Shown: positions 1 to 7,286, numbered from the stretch's first letter. The stretch: 43,442 nt of DNA from an uncultured Bacteroidia bacterium (GCA_937936615.1 CALDDN010000014.1:1-43442), one strand, 5' to 3'. Notes: generated by a model from the sequence alone, not told the origin. Numbers and translations: made by a program.

Positions 1-675
1 AGCGGTGAAGCCCTGATGGGCAACAAAAACTTCGGCATCGATCCCGATGTCATTCACGGTTACGCCCAGGAAGTGGCCGCAGTCTGGAAACTGGGCGTCG
101 AAATCGCCATTGTGATCGGCGGAGGCAATTTTTTTCGCGGCGTGGAAGGAGCAGCCCAGGGCATGGACCGCACCCAGAGCGACAACATGGGCATGCTGGC
201 CACGGTCATCAACGGCCTGGCCCTGCAGAACACGCTCGAAAAAATCGACGTGCCCACGCGCCTGCAATCGGCCATCGAAATCCAGAGCGTGTGCGAGAAC
301 CTGATCATGCGGCGGGCCATCCGCCACCTGGAAAAAGGCCGCGTGGTGATCTTCGCCGCCGGGACGGGCAACCCCTACTTCACCACCGACACGGCGGCCA
401 CGCTGCGGGGCCTCGAGATCAAAGCCGAAGTGCTGCTCAAGGCTACCCGCGTCGACGGCATCTACACCGCCGACCCCGAAAAAGACGCCACCGCCACCCG
501 CTACACCAGCCTGACCTTCGAACAGGTCATCACCGACAGGCTCAGCGTCATGGACATGACGGCCTTCACCCTCTCGGAGGAAAACCGCCTGCCCATCATC
601 GTCTTCAACATCAACGAAACGGGTGCCCTGCGCCGCATCATCGAAGGCGAAGCCGTCGGAACGCTGGTACGCTAA
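1..675 (+). CDS. pyrH: UMP kinase (PyrH), 5' end outside the window
   Basis: UMP kinase phosphorylates UMP to UDP with ATP in pyrimidine nucleotide synthesis; it is a cytosolic hexamer of the amino acid kinase family. The reading frame is open from base 1 and begins inside the conserved SGEALMG segment, so only about a dozen N-terminal residues (the usual KRILLKL strand) are missing. An internal ATG at 16 is not the true start. Visible family motifs are GGGNFFRG (phosphate loop), RTQSDNMGMLATVINGLA (UMP site) and GTGNPYFTTDTAA (catalytic and nucleotide-binding loop). The stop is at 673-675 and frr follows 61 bp downstream on the same strand, the common pyrH-frr order. Identification is secure. 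Confidence 0.97.
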   Translation, partial: SGEALMGNKNFGIDPDVIHGYAQEVAAVWKLGVEIAIVIGGGNFFRGVEGAAQGMDRTQSDNMGMLATVINGLALQNTLEKIDVPTRLQSAIEIQSVCENLIMRRAIRHLEKGRVVIFAAGTGNPYFTTDTAATLRGLEIKAEVLLKATRVDGIYTADPEKDATATRYTSLTFEQVITDRLSVMDMTAFTLSEENRLPIIVFNINETGALRRIIEGEAVGTLVR

Positions 676-699
676 GGTGCCACGTAAGCCAGCTTTGCT

Positions 700-707
700 T
701 AGATTTG
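700..707 (+). promoter_or_regulatory. Possible -7 box for frr
   Basis: TAGATTTG matches the Bacteroidota -7 consensus TAnnTTTG and lies 29 bp before the frr start. No TTG is found at the expected 19-21 nt upstream, so this is a weak candidate for an internal promoter between pyrH and frr. Confidence 0.35.
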
Positions 708-736
708 AAGCCAAGCTCTTAGTTAAGACCGGATTC

Positions 737-1300
737 ATGGAAAACGACCCCAAATCGATCGTCAAAGCTGCTGATGCCTCCATGCTCAAAAGCGTAGAGC
801 ATTTTGAAGACGAACTGAGCAAGATTCGGGCGGGCAAAGCCAGCCCCGTGATGCTCGACAGCGTCCGCGTCGAATACTACGGGGCAATGACCCCGCTCAA
901 CCAACTAGCCAACGTCTCGGCCCCCGATGCCAAAACCCTGACCCTGCAGCCCTACGACCGGAGCCTCATCGCCCCGATCGAAAAGGCCATCATGGATGCC
1001 AACCTGGGCTTCACGCCCCAGAACGACGGCATCCAGATTCGCATCAACCTGCCGCCCATGACCGAGGAACGGCGCAAGCAGCTGGTCAAACAGATCAAAG
1101 ACGAAACCGAAAAGGCGCGCGTGGCCCTGCGCAACATCCGCCGCGAAGCCAACGAAGCCGTCAAAAAACTGACCAAAAGCGGCGTCTCGGAAGACGAGGT
1201 CAAGGCCGCCGAGGCCGACATCCAGAAACTGACCGACAAACACATCGCCACCGTCGAAAAAATCACCGCCGCCAAGGAACAGGAACTCATGACCGTCTGA
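737..1300 (+). CDS. frr: Ribosome recycling factor
   Basis: Ribosome recycling factor works with EF-G to split the post-termination ribosome. The 187-aa length is normal for the family. The protein has the expected N-terminal helix (HFEDELSKIRAGKASP), the YYGAMTPLNQLANVS segment leading into the beta domain, and the C-terminal helices with LPPMTEERRKQLVKQ and RNIRREANEAVKKL. The ATG at 737 was chosen because it gives the standard N-terminus (MENDPKSIVKAAD); the frame is open further upstream but that extension has no family match. It follows pyrH and precedes the sigma-54 activator by 17 bp. Confidence 0.97.
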   Translation: MENDPKSIVKAADASMLKSVEHFEDELSKIRAGKASPVMLDSVRVEYYGAMTPLNQLANVSAPDAKTLTLQPYDRSLIAPIEKAIMDANLGFTPQNDGIQIRINLPPMTEERRKQLVKQIKDETEKARVALRNIRREANEAVKKLTKSGVSEDEVKAAEADIQKLTDKHIATVEKITAAKEQELMTV

Positions 1301-1317
1301 GCGGTCGCCATTGCGCC

Positions 1318-2730
1318 ATGCCCCGCATTCTGATCATCGACGACGAACGGAGCATCCGCTCCACGCTGCGCGAAATCCTCGAATTCGAGGGCTACGAGGT
1401 CGACGAGGCCGCCGACGGTCAGGAAGGCCTCGACAAGCTGCGCCAGAGCCGCTACGACATCGCCCTCTGCGATGTCAAGATGCCCCGCCTCGACGGCCTC
1501 GAAGTCCTCGAAAAAGCCGCCGAACAGCGCATCGACACGCAGTTCATCATGATCTCGGGCCACGCCAACATCGATACCGCCGTCGAAGCCACCCGCAAAG
1601 GAGCCTTCGACTTCATCGAAAAACCACCCGACCTCAACCGCCTGCTCGTCTCGATCCGCAACGGCCTCGACAAGTCGACCCTCGTTACCGAGACCAAAGT
1701 CCTGAAGCGCAAGGTCAGCCGCGTGCGTGAGATCCTGGGCGAGTCCGAAGCCATCGTCCGCATCCGTGAGACCATCGACCGCGTCGCCCCCACCGAGGCC
1801 CGCGTGCTGGTCACGGGAGCCAACGGATCGGGCAAAGAACTGGTCGCCCGCTGGATTCATGAGAAAAGCCCCCGCGCCGATCATCCCCTCGTCGAGGTCA
1901 ACTGCGCGGCCATCCCCGCCGAGCTGATCGAAAGCGAGCTCTTCGGCCACGAAAAAGGAGCCTTCACCAGTGCCATCAAGCAGCGCATCGGCAAATTCGA
2001 ACAGGCCCACAACGGCACCCTCTTTCTCGACGAGATCGGCGACATGAGCCTGGCCGCCCAGGCCAAAGTCCTGCGGGCACTCCAGGAACACAAGATCACC
2101 CGCGTGGGCGGCGACAAGGAAATTCACGTCAACGTACGCATCATCGCCGCCACCAACAAAGACCTGAAAAAGGAAATCGAAAAAGGCAACTTCCGCGAAG
2201 ACCTTTACCACCGCCTGAGCGTCATCCTGATCCACGTGCCGCCCCTCAACCAGCGCAGCAGCGACGTCCCCATTCTAGCACGGCACTTCCTGCAGGAGCT
2301 GTGTCAGGAATACGGCTACCCGCCCAAGGAACTGAGCGATGAAGCCGCCGCCGCCCTCGCCCGCCTCGACTGGACGGGCAACGTACGCGAGCTGCACAAC
2401 GTCATCGAACGGCTGGTCATCTTCTGCGGACCCCGCATCGAACTGGCCGACCTGCAGGCCTACGTCCTGCCCAACCAAGCCCAGCGAACCGATGCCCTCG
2501 CCAGCAGCCCCGAAGCCCCGACCGGCAGCCCCGAAGAAAATCCAGCCTTCGACTTCGACCGCTACAACAACCTGCAGCACTTCCGCGACGAAATGGAAAA
2601 AGCCTACATCGAACACAAGCTGCGCAAAAACAAGTGGAACGTAACGCGTACCGCCGACGAGATCGATATCCAGCGCAGCCACCTGCACAGCAAAATCGAA
2701 AAATACGGCCTGCAGCGCGACCGCGCCTGA
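1318..2730 (+). CDS. NtrC/NtrX-like sigma-54-dependent response regulator
   Basis: This is a three-domain transcription activator (470 aa). The receiver domain (about residues 1-120) has the acidic pair D8/D9, the phospho-acceptor D52 in LCDVKMP, and a conserved Lys at about 102. The AAA+ domain (about 137-375) has Walker A GANGSGKE at 167-174, the sigma-54-contacting loop at 214-219 and Walker B GTLFLDEIGD at 233-242. A Fis-type helix-turn-helix ends the protein (NVTRTADEIDIQRSHLHSKI). The sigma-54 contact loop reads GAFTSA instead of GAFTGA. No histidine kinase gene is adjacent, so it is an orphan regulator here and its target genes are unknown. It starts 17 bp after frr and could be co-transcribed with it. 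Confidence 0.92.
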   Translation: MPRILIIDDERSIRSTLREILEFEGYEVDEAADGQEGLDKLRQSRYDIALCDVKMPRLDGLEVLEKAAEQRIDTQFIMISGHANIDTAVEATRKGAFDFIEKPPDLNRLLVSIRNGLDKSTLVTETKVLKRKVSRVREILGESEAIVRIRETIDRVAPTEARVLVTGANGSGKELVARWIHEKSPRADHPLVEVNCAAIPAELIESELFGHEKGAFTSAIKQRIGKFEQAHNGTLFLDEIGDMSLAAQAKVLRALQEHKITRVGGDKEIHVNVRIIAATNKDLKKEIEKGNFREDLYHRLSVILIHVPPLNQRSSDVPILARHFLQELCQEYGYPPKELSDEAAAALARLDWTGNVRELHNVIERLVIFCGPRIELADLQAYVLPNQAQRTDALASSPEAPTGSPEENPAFDFDRYNNLQHFRDEMEKAYIEHKLRKNKWNVTRTADEIDIQRSHLHSKIEKYGLQRDRA

Positions 2731-2768
2731 ATGCACTACTCCGGCCCGCCTTTTGCAATCAGTCTGCC

Positions 2769-3203
2769 ATGCACCAGCTTTTAATCCTGCTATTGCTCGG
2801 GGCGACCCTGCTGGGCCCTGCGCCCCTGCACGCCCAAGACGTGGCCGGCAGCCGCGACCCCGACGGCCTGCCCCGCATGCCCGTCTACAAAATCGAAGCC
2901 TACGAAGTCGACGAACAGGGAAGCTACCTCTTCGACCTCGACGAGAACCAATCCAAAACCATCGAAGGCAAAAAAACCTACATCGAATACACCCTCAAAG
3001 CGGGAGCAACCCCCCCCACCAAATCCGAAATTTTTACCTACTACTTCAAAAAAGTAGAAGAAATCGGCGGCACAGTGCCCTTCGAAGACCTGAACGACAA
3101 CATGGCCACCCTGCACTACCAGCGGGGCGGCAAGCAAAAGTGGTGCGCTCTGAGCATCTTCGACGAAGGAGCCACCGTAACGCTGACCCTCATCGAACCT
3201 TGA
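2769..3203 (+). CDS. Small secreted protein of unknown function
   Basis: A 144-aa protein with a clear signal peptide (hydrophobic residues 3-17, likely cleavage after the Ala in PLHAQ) and an acidic and lysine-rich mature part. The segment EGKKTYIEYTLKAGAT followed by YYFKKVEEIGG vaguely recalls the domain found N-terminal to OmpA domains in some outer-membrane proteins (lipid-binding DUF4892-like), but I cannot assign it. The start ATG at 2769 gives the signal peptide; the frame is open further upstream without one. It is the last plus-strand gene before a convergent operon whose end lies only 4 bp away. Confidence 0.75.
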   Translation: MHQLLILLLLGATLLGPAPLHAQDVAGSRDPDGLPRMPVYKIEAYEVDEQGSYLFDLDENQSKTIEGKKTYIEYTLKAGATPPTKSEIFTYYFKKVEEIGGTVPFEDLNDNMATLHYQRGGKQKWCALSIFDEGATVTLTLIEP

Positions 3204-3207
3204 GCAT

Positions 3208-3879
3208 TCACCGACGGCACGGCGGCGCGTCCTTGTTCAGGACATCGGTTTTACGGAAAGCGGCCGCAGGCTGCCGGCGGCCCAGGGCCTGAGGCAGCAC
3301 CCAGTGCTCGACCAGCTCAAAAAGCGCGTCGTCCGAAGCCTGCAGCACCGATCCGGCAAACCGGTCTTCCAGTTCCCGCAGCCGGTCGAGGTCGCAGGGG
3401 GCCAGCTTGCGGGCAACAGCCAAGGCCCCCAGCGAATCGATGGCTGCCGGTTTGACCCCCGGACGCAGGCGCAGTTCGATCACCCGTCCATCGTCCAGGC
3501 GTTCGATCCAGAACAAAGCCCCCAGCGAATCCGAAACGATGAGCGTACCGTAGGGACTGCGTCCGCCCGTCAGGTACTGAGCCGCATCGACCAGACAGGG
3601 CGATGGTCCCGTCCAGCAGCGCAGATTCGTGCGGTCGATGGGGTCCTGGGGGTAGAACCGGAGCAGGGCGTAACGCAAGGCCCGGTAGCCCAGCACCAGC
3701 CCGTCGCACGAATGGCCGTGCAGGCGCACCAGGTCTTCGTAAGCGATCTGCTGCTCGTGGCCCAGGCGGCCCTTCGAGAAATCGGTATCGACCACGCGTA
3801 CCGGAGGCAGCCCCTGCCCCCGCACAGGCTGCGCCAGCCCGAGCAGGGCAGCCAGAAAAAGAAGCAGCTTCAGACCCAT
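3208..3879 (-). CDS. Secreted FmdE-domain protein
   Basis: A 223-aa protein with an N-terminal signal peptide (hydrophobic 3-17) followed by an FmdE-like domain. The diagnostic motif is HGHSCDGLVLGYRA at residues 54-67 with H54, H56 and C58, and a second conserved stretch CLVDAAQYLTGG with C95. The family is named after subunit E of formylmethanofuran dehydrogenase, but stand-alone members occur widely and are thought to bind a metal or act in redox chemistry; the actual role is unknown. Its start overlaps the end of the upstream CcdA-like gene by 10 bp, so it is almost certainly the last gene of the thioredoxin/permease operon. Export to the periplasm fits the exported ArsF-like partner. C88, C162 and C221 are further cysteines. 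Confidence 0.8.
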   Translation of the reverse strand: MGLKLLLFLAALLGLAQPVRGQGLPPVRVVDTDFSKGRLGHEQQIAYEDLVRLHGHSCDGLVLGYRALRYALLRFYPQDPIDRTNLRCWTGPSPCLVDAAQYLTGGRSPYGTLIVSDSLGALFWIERLDDGRVIELRLRPGVKPAAIDSLGALAVARKLAPCDLDRLRELEDRFAGSVLQASDDALFELVEHWVLPQALGRRQPAAAFRKTDVLNKDAPPCRR

Positions 3880-4586
3880 TCGAGCGAAATGGCCAGGTAA
3901 TAGGTGCCTGCCAGCAGGAACGCAACGCCCGTCAGGCGGCGCATCCACCGTTCGGCCCGCTGGATGGCGTTGAAGACCCGGCCCACGCGGGCAGCCCCGT
4001 AGGCCAGCAGCACCGCAAACAGGATGACGGGCAAGCCCGTACCCAAGGCATAGACCGGCGGCAGGATCAAGCCCGACGCGCTGCTTACCGTCAGGGGAAT
4101 GAGCATGCCGAAATACAGAAATCCGCTGTAGGGGCAGAACGCCAGCGCAAATAGCAGCCCCAGCACCAGCGCGGCCCCCAGTCCGTTGCGTCCCAAGCGG
4201 GCCGTCAGCCGGCTTTGCCAGCCACTGCCCAGCCCCCCCGTCGGAATCCAGTTGAAGGCACCGAGCAGGGCCAGGCCGGCAATCCAGAAGACCGGCACGA
4301 GCAGGTAGGTGCTCGACTGACCCAGCAGGCGGGCGACCTCGAACTTGCTGCTGCCCCAGAAGATCAGCAGCGCAACGCCGACGTAGGTCAGAGCACGCCC
4401 CAGCGTATACGACAGGCCCTGAAGCAGCACCGCCCGCCGGCTGCTCAGGTTTTTGGACAGGTAAGCCGTTGCCGTGAGGTTGGTGGCCAGCGGGCAAGGG
4501 CTGATTGCCGTCAGCAGGCCCAGGGCAAAAGCCGCCAGAACGGCGGCTTCGCCCTGCTGTGCCCAGGTGTTCAGTTGGTCGATCAT
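3870..4586 (-). CDS. CcdA/DsbD-like membrane transporter, ArsG-family like
   Basis: A 238-aa integral membrane protein with about six hydrophobic helices. It has the two-cysteine signature of the CcdA/DsbD transmembrane thiol-relay family: C31 in TAISPCPLATNLTA (helix 1) and C151 in LAFCPYSGFLYFG (helix 4). Proteins of this kind found beside the ArsF-like gene are commonly annotated as ArsG-family aromatic arsenical efflux permeases, after the arsEFG genes of Shewanella. Two readings are possible from sequence alone: electron transfer across the inner membrane to the periplasmic CxxC partner, or efflux of a metalloid compound. It sits 27 bp after the ArsF-like gene and overlaps the FmdE gene. 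Confidence 0.82.
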   Translation of the reverse strand: MIDQLNTWAQQGEAAVLAAFALGLLTAISPCPLATNLTATAYLSKNLSSRRAVLLQGLSYTLGRALTYVGVALLIFWGSSKFEVARLLGQSSTYLLVPVFWIAGLALLGAFNWIPTGGLGSGWQSRLTARLGRNGLGAALVLGLLFALAFCPYSGFLYFGMLIPLTVSSASGLILPPVYALGTGLPVILFAVLLAYGAARVGRVFNAIQRAERWMRRLTGVAFLLAGTYYLAISLEWV

Positions 4587-4613
4587 GGCTCGGTCGGGAT
4601 GGGCAAACCGGGT

Positions 4614-5024
4614 TTAGAGGTGTTTTTTCAGCTCGGCTGTCAGTTTGGCCTGAAAGGCTTTGCGGTCGTGCGCATTCATGAAGGCCATCGAAGTGAGGTC
4701 GATGGGGGTGCGCTTGTTGCCCTGGTGCACGATCAGCACGAGGGCCGTACCGGTTACCTCCAGTTCGCGGACGAGCTTGGCGTTGGCTTCGGCCTCGGCA
4801 TCGAGCAGCTGAAAGGTGATGCGCCGCGACTCGAGCTCGCGGCTGAAATTTTGCTTGAGCGTTTCGCGCGTCAGTTCCTCGATCGTCAGGCAAGTGCGGC
4901 AGCGGTGCTTGCCGTGAAAATCGAGTACTTCGATGGTGGGCGGGTCGCCGGCAGGGGCCATCGCGACCGATACGCTGGCCAGAATCAGACACAGGCCAGC
5001 TGCAAAAAACAATCGCTTCAACAT
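4614..5024 (-). CDS. Periplasmic thioredoxin-like protein, ArsF-family like
   Basis: A 136-aa protein with an N-terminal signal or anchor segment (residues 4-22) and a thioredoxin-like fold bearing C42-R-T-C45 in the motif FHGKHRCRTCLTIE. Homologues with the pattern YFHGxxRCxTC followed by an acidic helix are usually named ArsF-family nitrophenyl compound nitroreductase subunits. The CxxC pair makes it a likely redox partner of the CcdA-like protein encoded immediately downstream. It lies 37 bp after the permease gene, and the region before its start is AT-rich. Function in arsenic chemistry is inferred from family naming and neighbours; no arsenic-specific residue can be confirmed here. Confidence 0.8.
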   Translation of the reverse strand: MLKRLFFAAGLCLILASVSVAMAPAGDPPTIEVLDFHGKHRCRTCLTIEELTRETLKQNFSRELESRRITFQLLDAEAEANAKLVRELEVTGTALVLIVHQGNKRTPIDLTSMAFMNAHDRKAFQAKLTAELKKHL

Positions 5025-5061
5025 ATTTTAATTAATAATCAATTAATTGTGAGGTATGAAT

Positions 5062-6030
5062 TCAGAGTAACCAGTTGAAAAAAAAGCCTAAAAGGATGAT
5101 CATGAAAGCCACGACGCCGAAGTAGAGCAGGATCAGCCGCAGGCTCATGACTTTTTTGAGCAGAATGCCTTCGGGGGTCGAAAGCCCCACGGTCGACATC
5201 ATGAAGGCTAGTGCCGTACCCAGAGCCATGCCCTTCTGAACAAACACCTGAATGACGGGCACAATGGCGGCGGCGTTGGCGTAGAGGGGCACCGCCAGCA
5301 CCACGGCCAGCGGCACGGTCCACCACCGGTCGGCCGAAAGGTACTGCGCAAAGAAATCGTCGGGCACATAGCCGTGCATCGCCGCCCCGATGCCGATGCC
5401 GATCACGACATAGAGCCAGACTTTTTTGACGACGGCCAGTGCCTCGGCCCAGACCCCGCGCAGGCGGTCGGCCAGCGGCTCGGAGGGAGTATCGGCCTCG
5501 CCGGGGGGCTGAATCTTGAGCTGCTGCACCCAAGGCTCGAGCCAGCCTTCGAGGCGGAAGCGGCTCAGAACCATGCCGCCAAGCGTGCCCACAATCACCC
5601 CGCTGCCGCCGTAGATCAACGTAACCTTCCAGCCGAAGGACGAGAGAAACAGAGCCAGAGCCACTTCATTGACCAGGGGCGAGGTGATGAGGAACGAGAG
5701 TGTAATGCCTAAAGGAATGCCCCCGCGCACAAACCCCACAAATAGTGGCACCGACGAGCACGAACAAAAGGGCGTTACGGCACCCAGCAAAGATGCCATC
5801 AGAAATTCGGCCCCGTACAGCTTGCGCCGCCGCAGGAAATCGCGGATGCGCCCGATGGGGAAGAACAGGTGCACCACCCCCATGAGCAGGCTGATGCCCA
5901 GAAGCAGGATCAGCACCTTGACCACGTCGTAGAAAAAGAAGTTCAAGGCCTGCCCCAGATGCGACTCGGCATCCAGCCCCAGCAGCCGGTAGACGAGCTG
6001 ATCGGCCAGGTATTGCAGCCAGTCGAACAT
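5062..6030 (-). CDS. ArsP/YraQ-type permease
   Basis: A 322-aa membrane permease of the DUF318 (PF03773) family, with about eight hydrophobic segments and a cytosolic loop around residues 165-195. The family hallmark TPFCSCSSVPLFVGF is present (C89 and C91), followed by GGIPLGITLSFLITSPLVNE and, in the second half, PLYANAAAIVPV and STVGLSTPEGILL. ArsP proteins of this family export trivalent organoarsenicals using cysteines; other members are proposed Cu/Zn exporters, so the substrate is uncertain. Its ATG overlaps the stop of the upstream thioredoxin gene as TGATG, implying translational coupling. The next gene encodes the ArsF-like protein. Confidence 0.88.
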   Translation of the reverse strand: MFDWLQYLADQLVYRLLGLDAESHLGQALNFFFYDVVKVLILLLGISLLMGVVHLFFPIGRIRDFLRRRKLYGAEFLMASLLGAVTPFCSCSSVPLFVGFVRGGIPLGITLSFLITSPLVNEVALALFLSSFGWKVTLIYGGSGVIVGTLGGMVLSRFRLEGWLEPWVQQLKIQPPGEADTPSEPLADRLRGVWAEALAVVKKVWLYVVIGIGIGAAMHGYVPDDFFAQYLSADRWWTVPLAVVLAVPLYANAAAIVPVIQVFVQKGMALGTALAFMMSTVGLSTPEGILLKKVMSLRLILLYFGVVAFMIILLGFFFNWLL

Positions 6031-6263
6031 CAGCCGATCGCTTCTTTAAGTTGGTTTTCGGTGGGCACAACCCCGCTGAGCTTGACCTCGCCATCGACGA
6101 CGAGCGCAGGCGTGCGCAGGATGTCGTACTGCATGATGCGCTCCATGTCCTCGACCTTCTCAATATCGAGCTCGAGGCCGGTTTTGGCGGCGTATTCCCG
6201 CACCAGGGCTTCCATGCGTTTGCATTTGGGGCAGCCGGGGCCTAAAATCTTGACTGATTTCAT
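6030..6263 (-). CDS. Small thioredoxin/glutaredoxin-like protein (TM0996/MTH895 type)
   Basis: A 77-aa cytosolic thioredoxin-fold protein with C11-P-K-C14 in ILGPGCPKCKRME, a cis-proline in the segment TPALVVDGEV and the ending GVVPTENQLKEAIG. This matches the short TM0996/MTH895 family that commonly accompanies ArsP-type permeases. The ATG at 6263 gives the family-standard N-terminus (MKSVKILGPGC); the frame is open 14 codons further upstream, but that would include non-conserved residues and part of the leader. It is the first gene of the operon, with a candidate promoter 40-70 bp upstream. It may deliver electrons to the permease substrate or to the CcdA-like protein; that is inference. 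Confidence 0.85.
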   Translation of the reverse strand: MKSVKILGPGCPKCKRMEALVREYAAKTGLELDIEKVEDMERIMQYDILRTPALVVDGEVKLSGVVPTENQLKEAIG

Positions 6264-6302
6264 ATACGTAGGTTTAAACAGATGTTGATGTGAATACGAA
6301 TG

Positions 6303-6333
6303 CAAATTAAATACTCTTATCGTACTTTTACAA
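6303..6333 (-). promoter_or_regulatory. Candidate promoter of the thioredoxin/permease operon
   Basis: Read on the minus strand, TTG (6333-6331) and TAATTTG (6309-6303) are separated by 21 nt, close to the Bacteroidota TTG-N19-21-TAnnTTTG form but with one T fewer in the -7 box. Transcription would start near 6297, giving a leader of about 34 nt before the ATG at 6263. Confidence 0.5.
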
Positions 6334-6344
6334 TAATCGGCATC

Positions 6345-6374
6345 AAAAAAAAAGCTGACCTTCGTCAGCTTTTT
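6345..6374 (-). terminator. Rho-independent terminator (minus strand)
   Basis: An 11-bp perfect stem (AAAAAGCTGAC / GTCAGCTTTTT) closes a 4-nt loop. On the minus strand it is followed by a run of nine T in total, the classical terminator layout; on the plus strand only five T follow. No minus-strand gene ends here, which suggests either an unannotated minus-strand transcript or insulation of the operon from upstream transcription. Confidence 0.75.
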
Positions 6375-6375
6375 G

Positions 6376-6500
6376 GGAGAGCCGGTGGTTCCCTATTCAA
6401 AGAGAGAAAGCACGGGAAACAGGCCCGAACCAGCATCCGCATGCACATCCCTCAAAAAACAACCCGGATAAGCTTTTTAATTTTTCAACTTAACTTCACG
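6376..6500 (-). ncRNA. Possible small RNA ending at the 6345-6374 terminator
   Basis: The terminator has no minus-strand gene in front of it. Upstream on the minus strand lie a weak promoter (TTG, 18 nt, TAAGTTG, around 6487-6514) and a foldable segment in which TTCCC pairs with GGGAA and an outer GGGCC pairs with GGCTC, leaving an asymmetric bulge and a 20-nt loop (about 6376-6440). This does not match SRP RNA, tmRNA or any RNA family I recognise. The 5' end is a guess. Confidence 0.3.
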
Positions 6501-6602
6501 ATAGACTGGTCAATTCAATTTTTAGAGCACAAACAGCATTCTGCCGCAATGGCCGTCAGACCCAATCGGGAACAGAACCGGACGGCAGCTCCTGGACATG
6601 CC

Positions 6603-6610
6603 TAACTTTG
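6603..6610 (+). promoter_or_regulatory. -7 box directly before mtnB
   Basis: TAACTTTG is an exact TAnnTTTG match. It ends 1 nt before the ATG at 6612 and 7 nt before the in-frame ATG at 6618. A transcript starting 5-8 nt downstream would be leaderless on the second ATG. No TTG is present at the expected upstream distance. Confidence 0.5.
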
Positions 6611-6611
6611 C

Positions 6612-7286
6612 ATGCCAATGACCTACCGCGACTACGACCCCCGCGAATTCCACGGCCCGCTGACCGACCTGCCCGAACTGCTGCGCCTCATCGCCCTGTA
6701 CTATGACCGGGGCTGGTGCCTGGGCACGGCCACCAACTTCTCGCTGCGGGCCGCCCAGGGCACGGCCTACCTCATCACCCGCTCGGGCATCGACAAGGGC
6801 CGCATCGGGGCCGCCGATTTCCTGTGGGTCGACCACACGGGCCGCCCCCTCGAGCCGCCCGATGCCCGCCCCTCGGCCGAAACAGCCCTGCACATCGTCA
6901 TCTACCAGCGCGACGACTCGGCCCGCGCCATCCTGCACACCCACAGCCGGGCGGCTACCGTGCTCTCGCTGCACCATGCACCGGCGGGCGAACTGGTGCT
7001 GCAGGGCTACGAGCTGCAAAAAGGCCTGCGCGGCATCACCGATCACGAAACGGCCCTGCGCATCCCCATCTACCCCAACAGCCAGCAGATTCCGGCCTTG
7101 GCCGAGGACATCGGCCACGCGCTGCGCGACACACCCGACGCACCCCCCGCCTTCCTGCTCGCCGGTCATGGCCTCTACACCTGGGGCAGCAGCCTCGCCC
7201 AAGCCCACCAGCACCTCGAAGCCCTCGAGTTCCTCTTTGATGCGCACCTGACGCGGGTGCTCTACGGGGCGGCTCTGGGGCACTGA
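6612..7286 (+). CDS. mtnB: Methylthioribulose-1-phosphate dehydratase
   Basis: MtnB dehydrates 5-methylthioribulose 1-phosphate in the methionine salvage pathway; it is a zinc enzyme of the class II aldolase family. The 224-aa protein has the TNFSLR motif, SAET (residues 88-91), metal-binding H109 and H111 in ILHTHSRAATVLS, the QGYELQKGL stretch with the probable catalytic Glu (about 134), and a third zinc ligand in LLAGHGLYTWG (H186). Two in-frame ATG codons (6612 and 6618) are possible; the position of the -7 box favours 6618, which would remove two residues. No other salvage genes (mtnA, mtnC, mtnD) are in the window. The assignment is firm at family level. Confidence 0.9.
   Translation: MPMTYRDYDPREFHGPLTDLPELLRLIALYYDRGWCLGTATNFSLRAAQGTAYLITRSGIDKGRIGAADFLWVDHTGRPLEPPDARPSAETALHIVIYQRDDSARAILHTHSRAATVLSLHHAPAGELVLQGYELQKGLRGITDHETALRIPIYPNSQQIPALAEDIGHALRDTPDAPPAFLLAGHGLYTWGSSLAQAHQHLEALEFLFDAHLTRVLYGAALGH

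Larger units (their letters stand above)
6264..6611. other. Divergent intergenic region
   Basis: This 348-bp gap separates the minus-strand thioredoxin operon from plus-strand mtnB. It holds the operon promoter (6303-6333), a strong hairpin with a T-run (6345-6374) and the mtnB -7 box (6603-6610). The AT-rich part around 6470-6535 has minus-strand promoter-like sequence. No protein-coding gene is convincing. A small RNA on the minus strand, ending at the hairpin, is possible. Confidence 0.5.

Noticed and set aside
952-2235. Long minus-strand open frame opposite frr and the NtrC-like gene
   Set aside because: Antisense to two well-supported genes; its composition (low-complexity Val/Gly/Asp runs) is typical of the shadow of GC-rich codons.
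3880-4992. Upstream extension of the FmdE gene frame
   Set aside because: It reads through the ArsG-like and ArsF-like genes in another phase; the ATG at 3879 gives a proper signal peptide.
6345-6374. Hairpin as an attenuator or riboswitch terminator of the thioredoxin operon
   Set aside because: The best operon promoter (6303-6333) lies downstream of the hairpin, so it would not be in the operon mRNA; kept as a terminator of another transcript.
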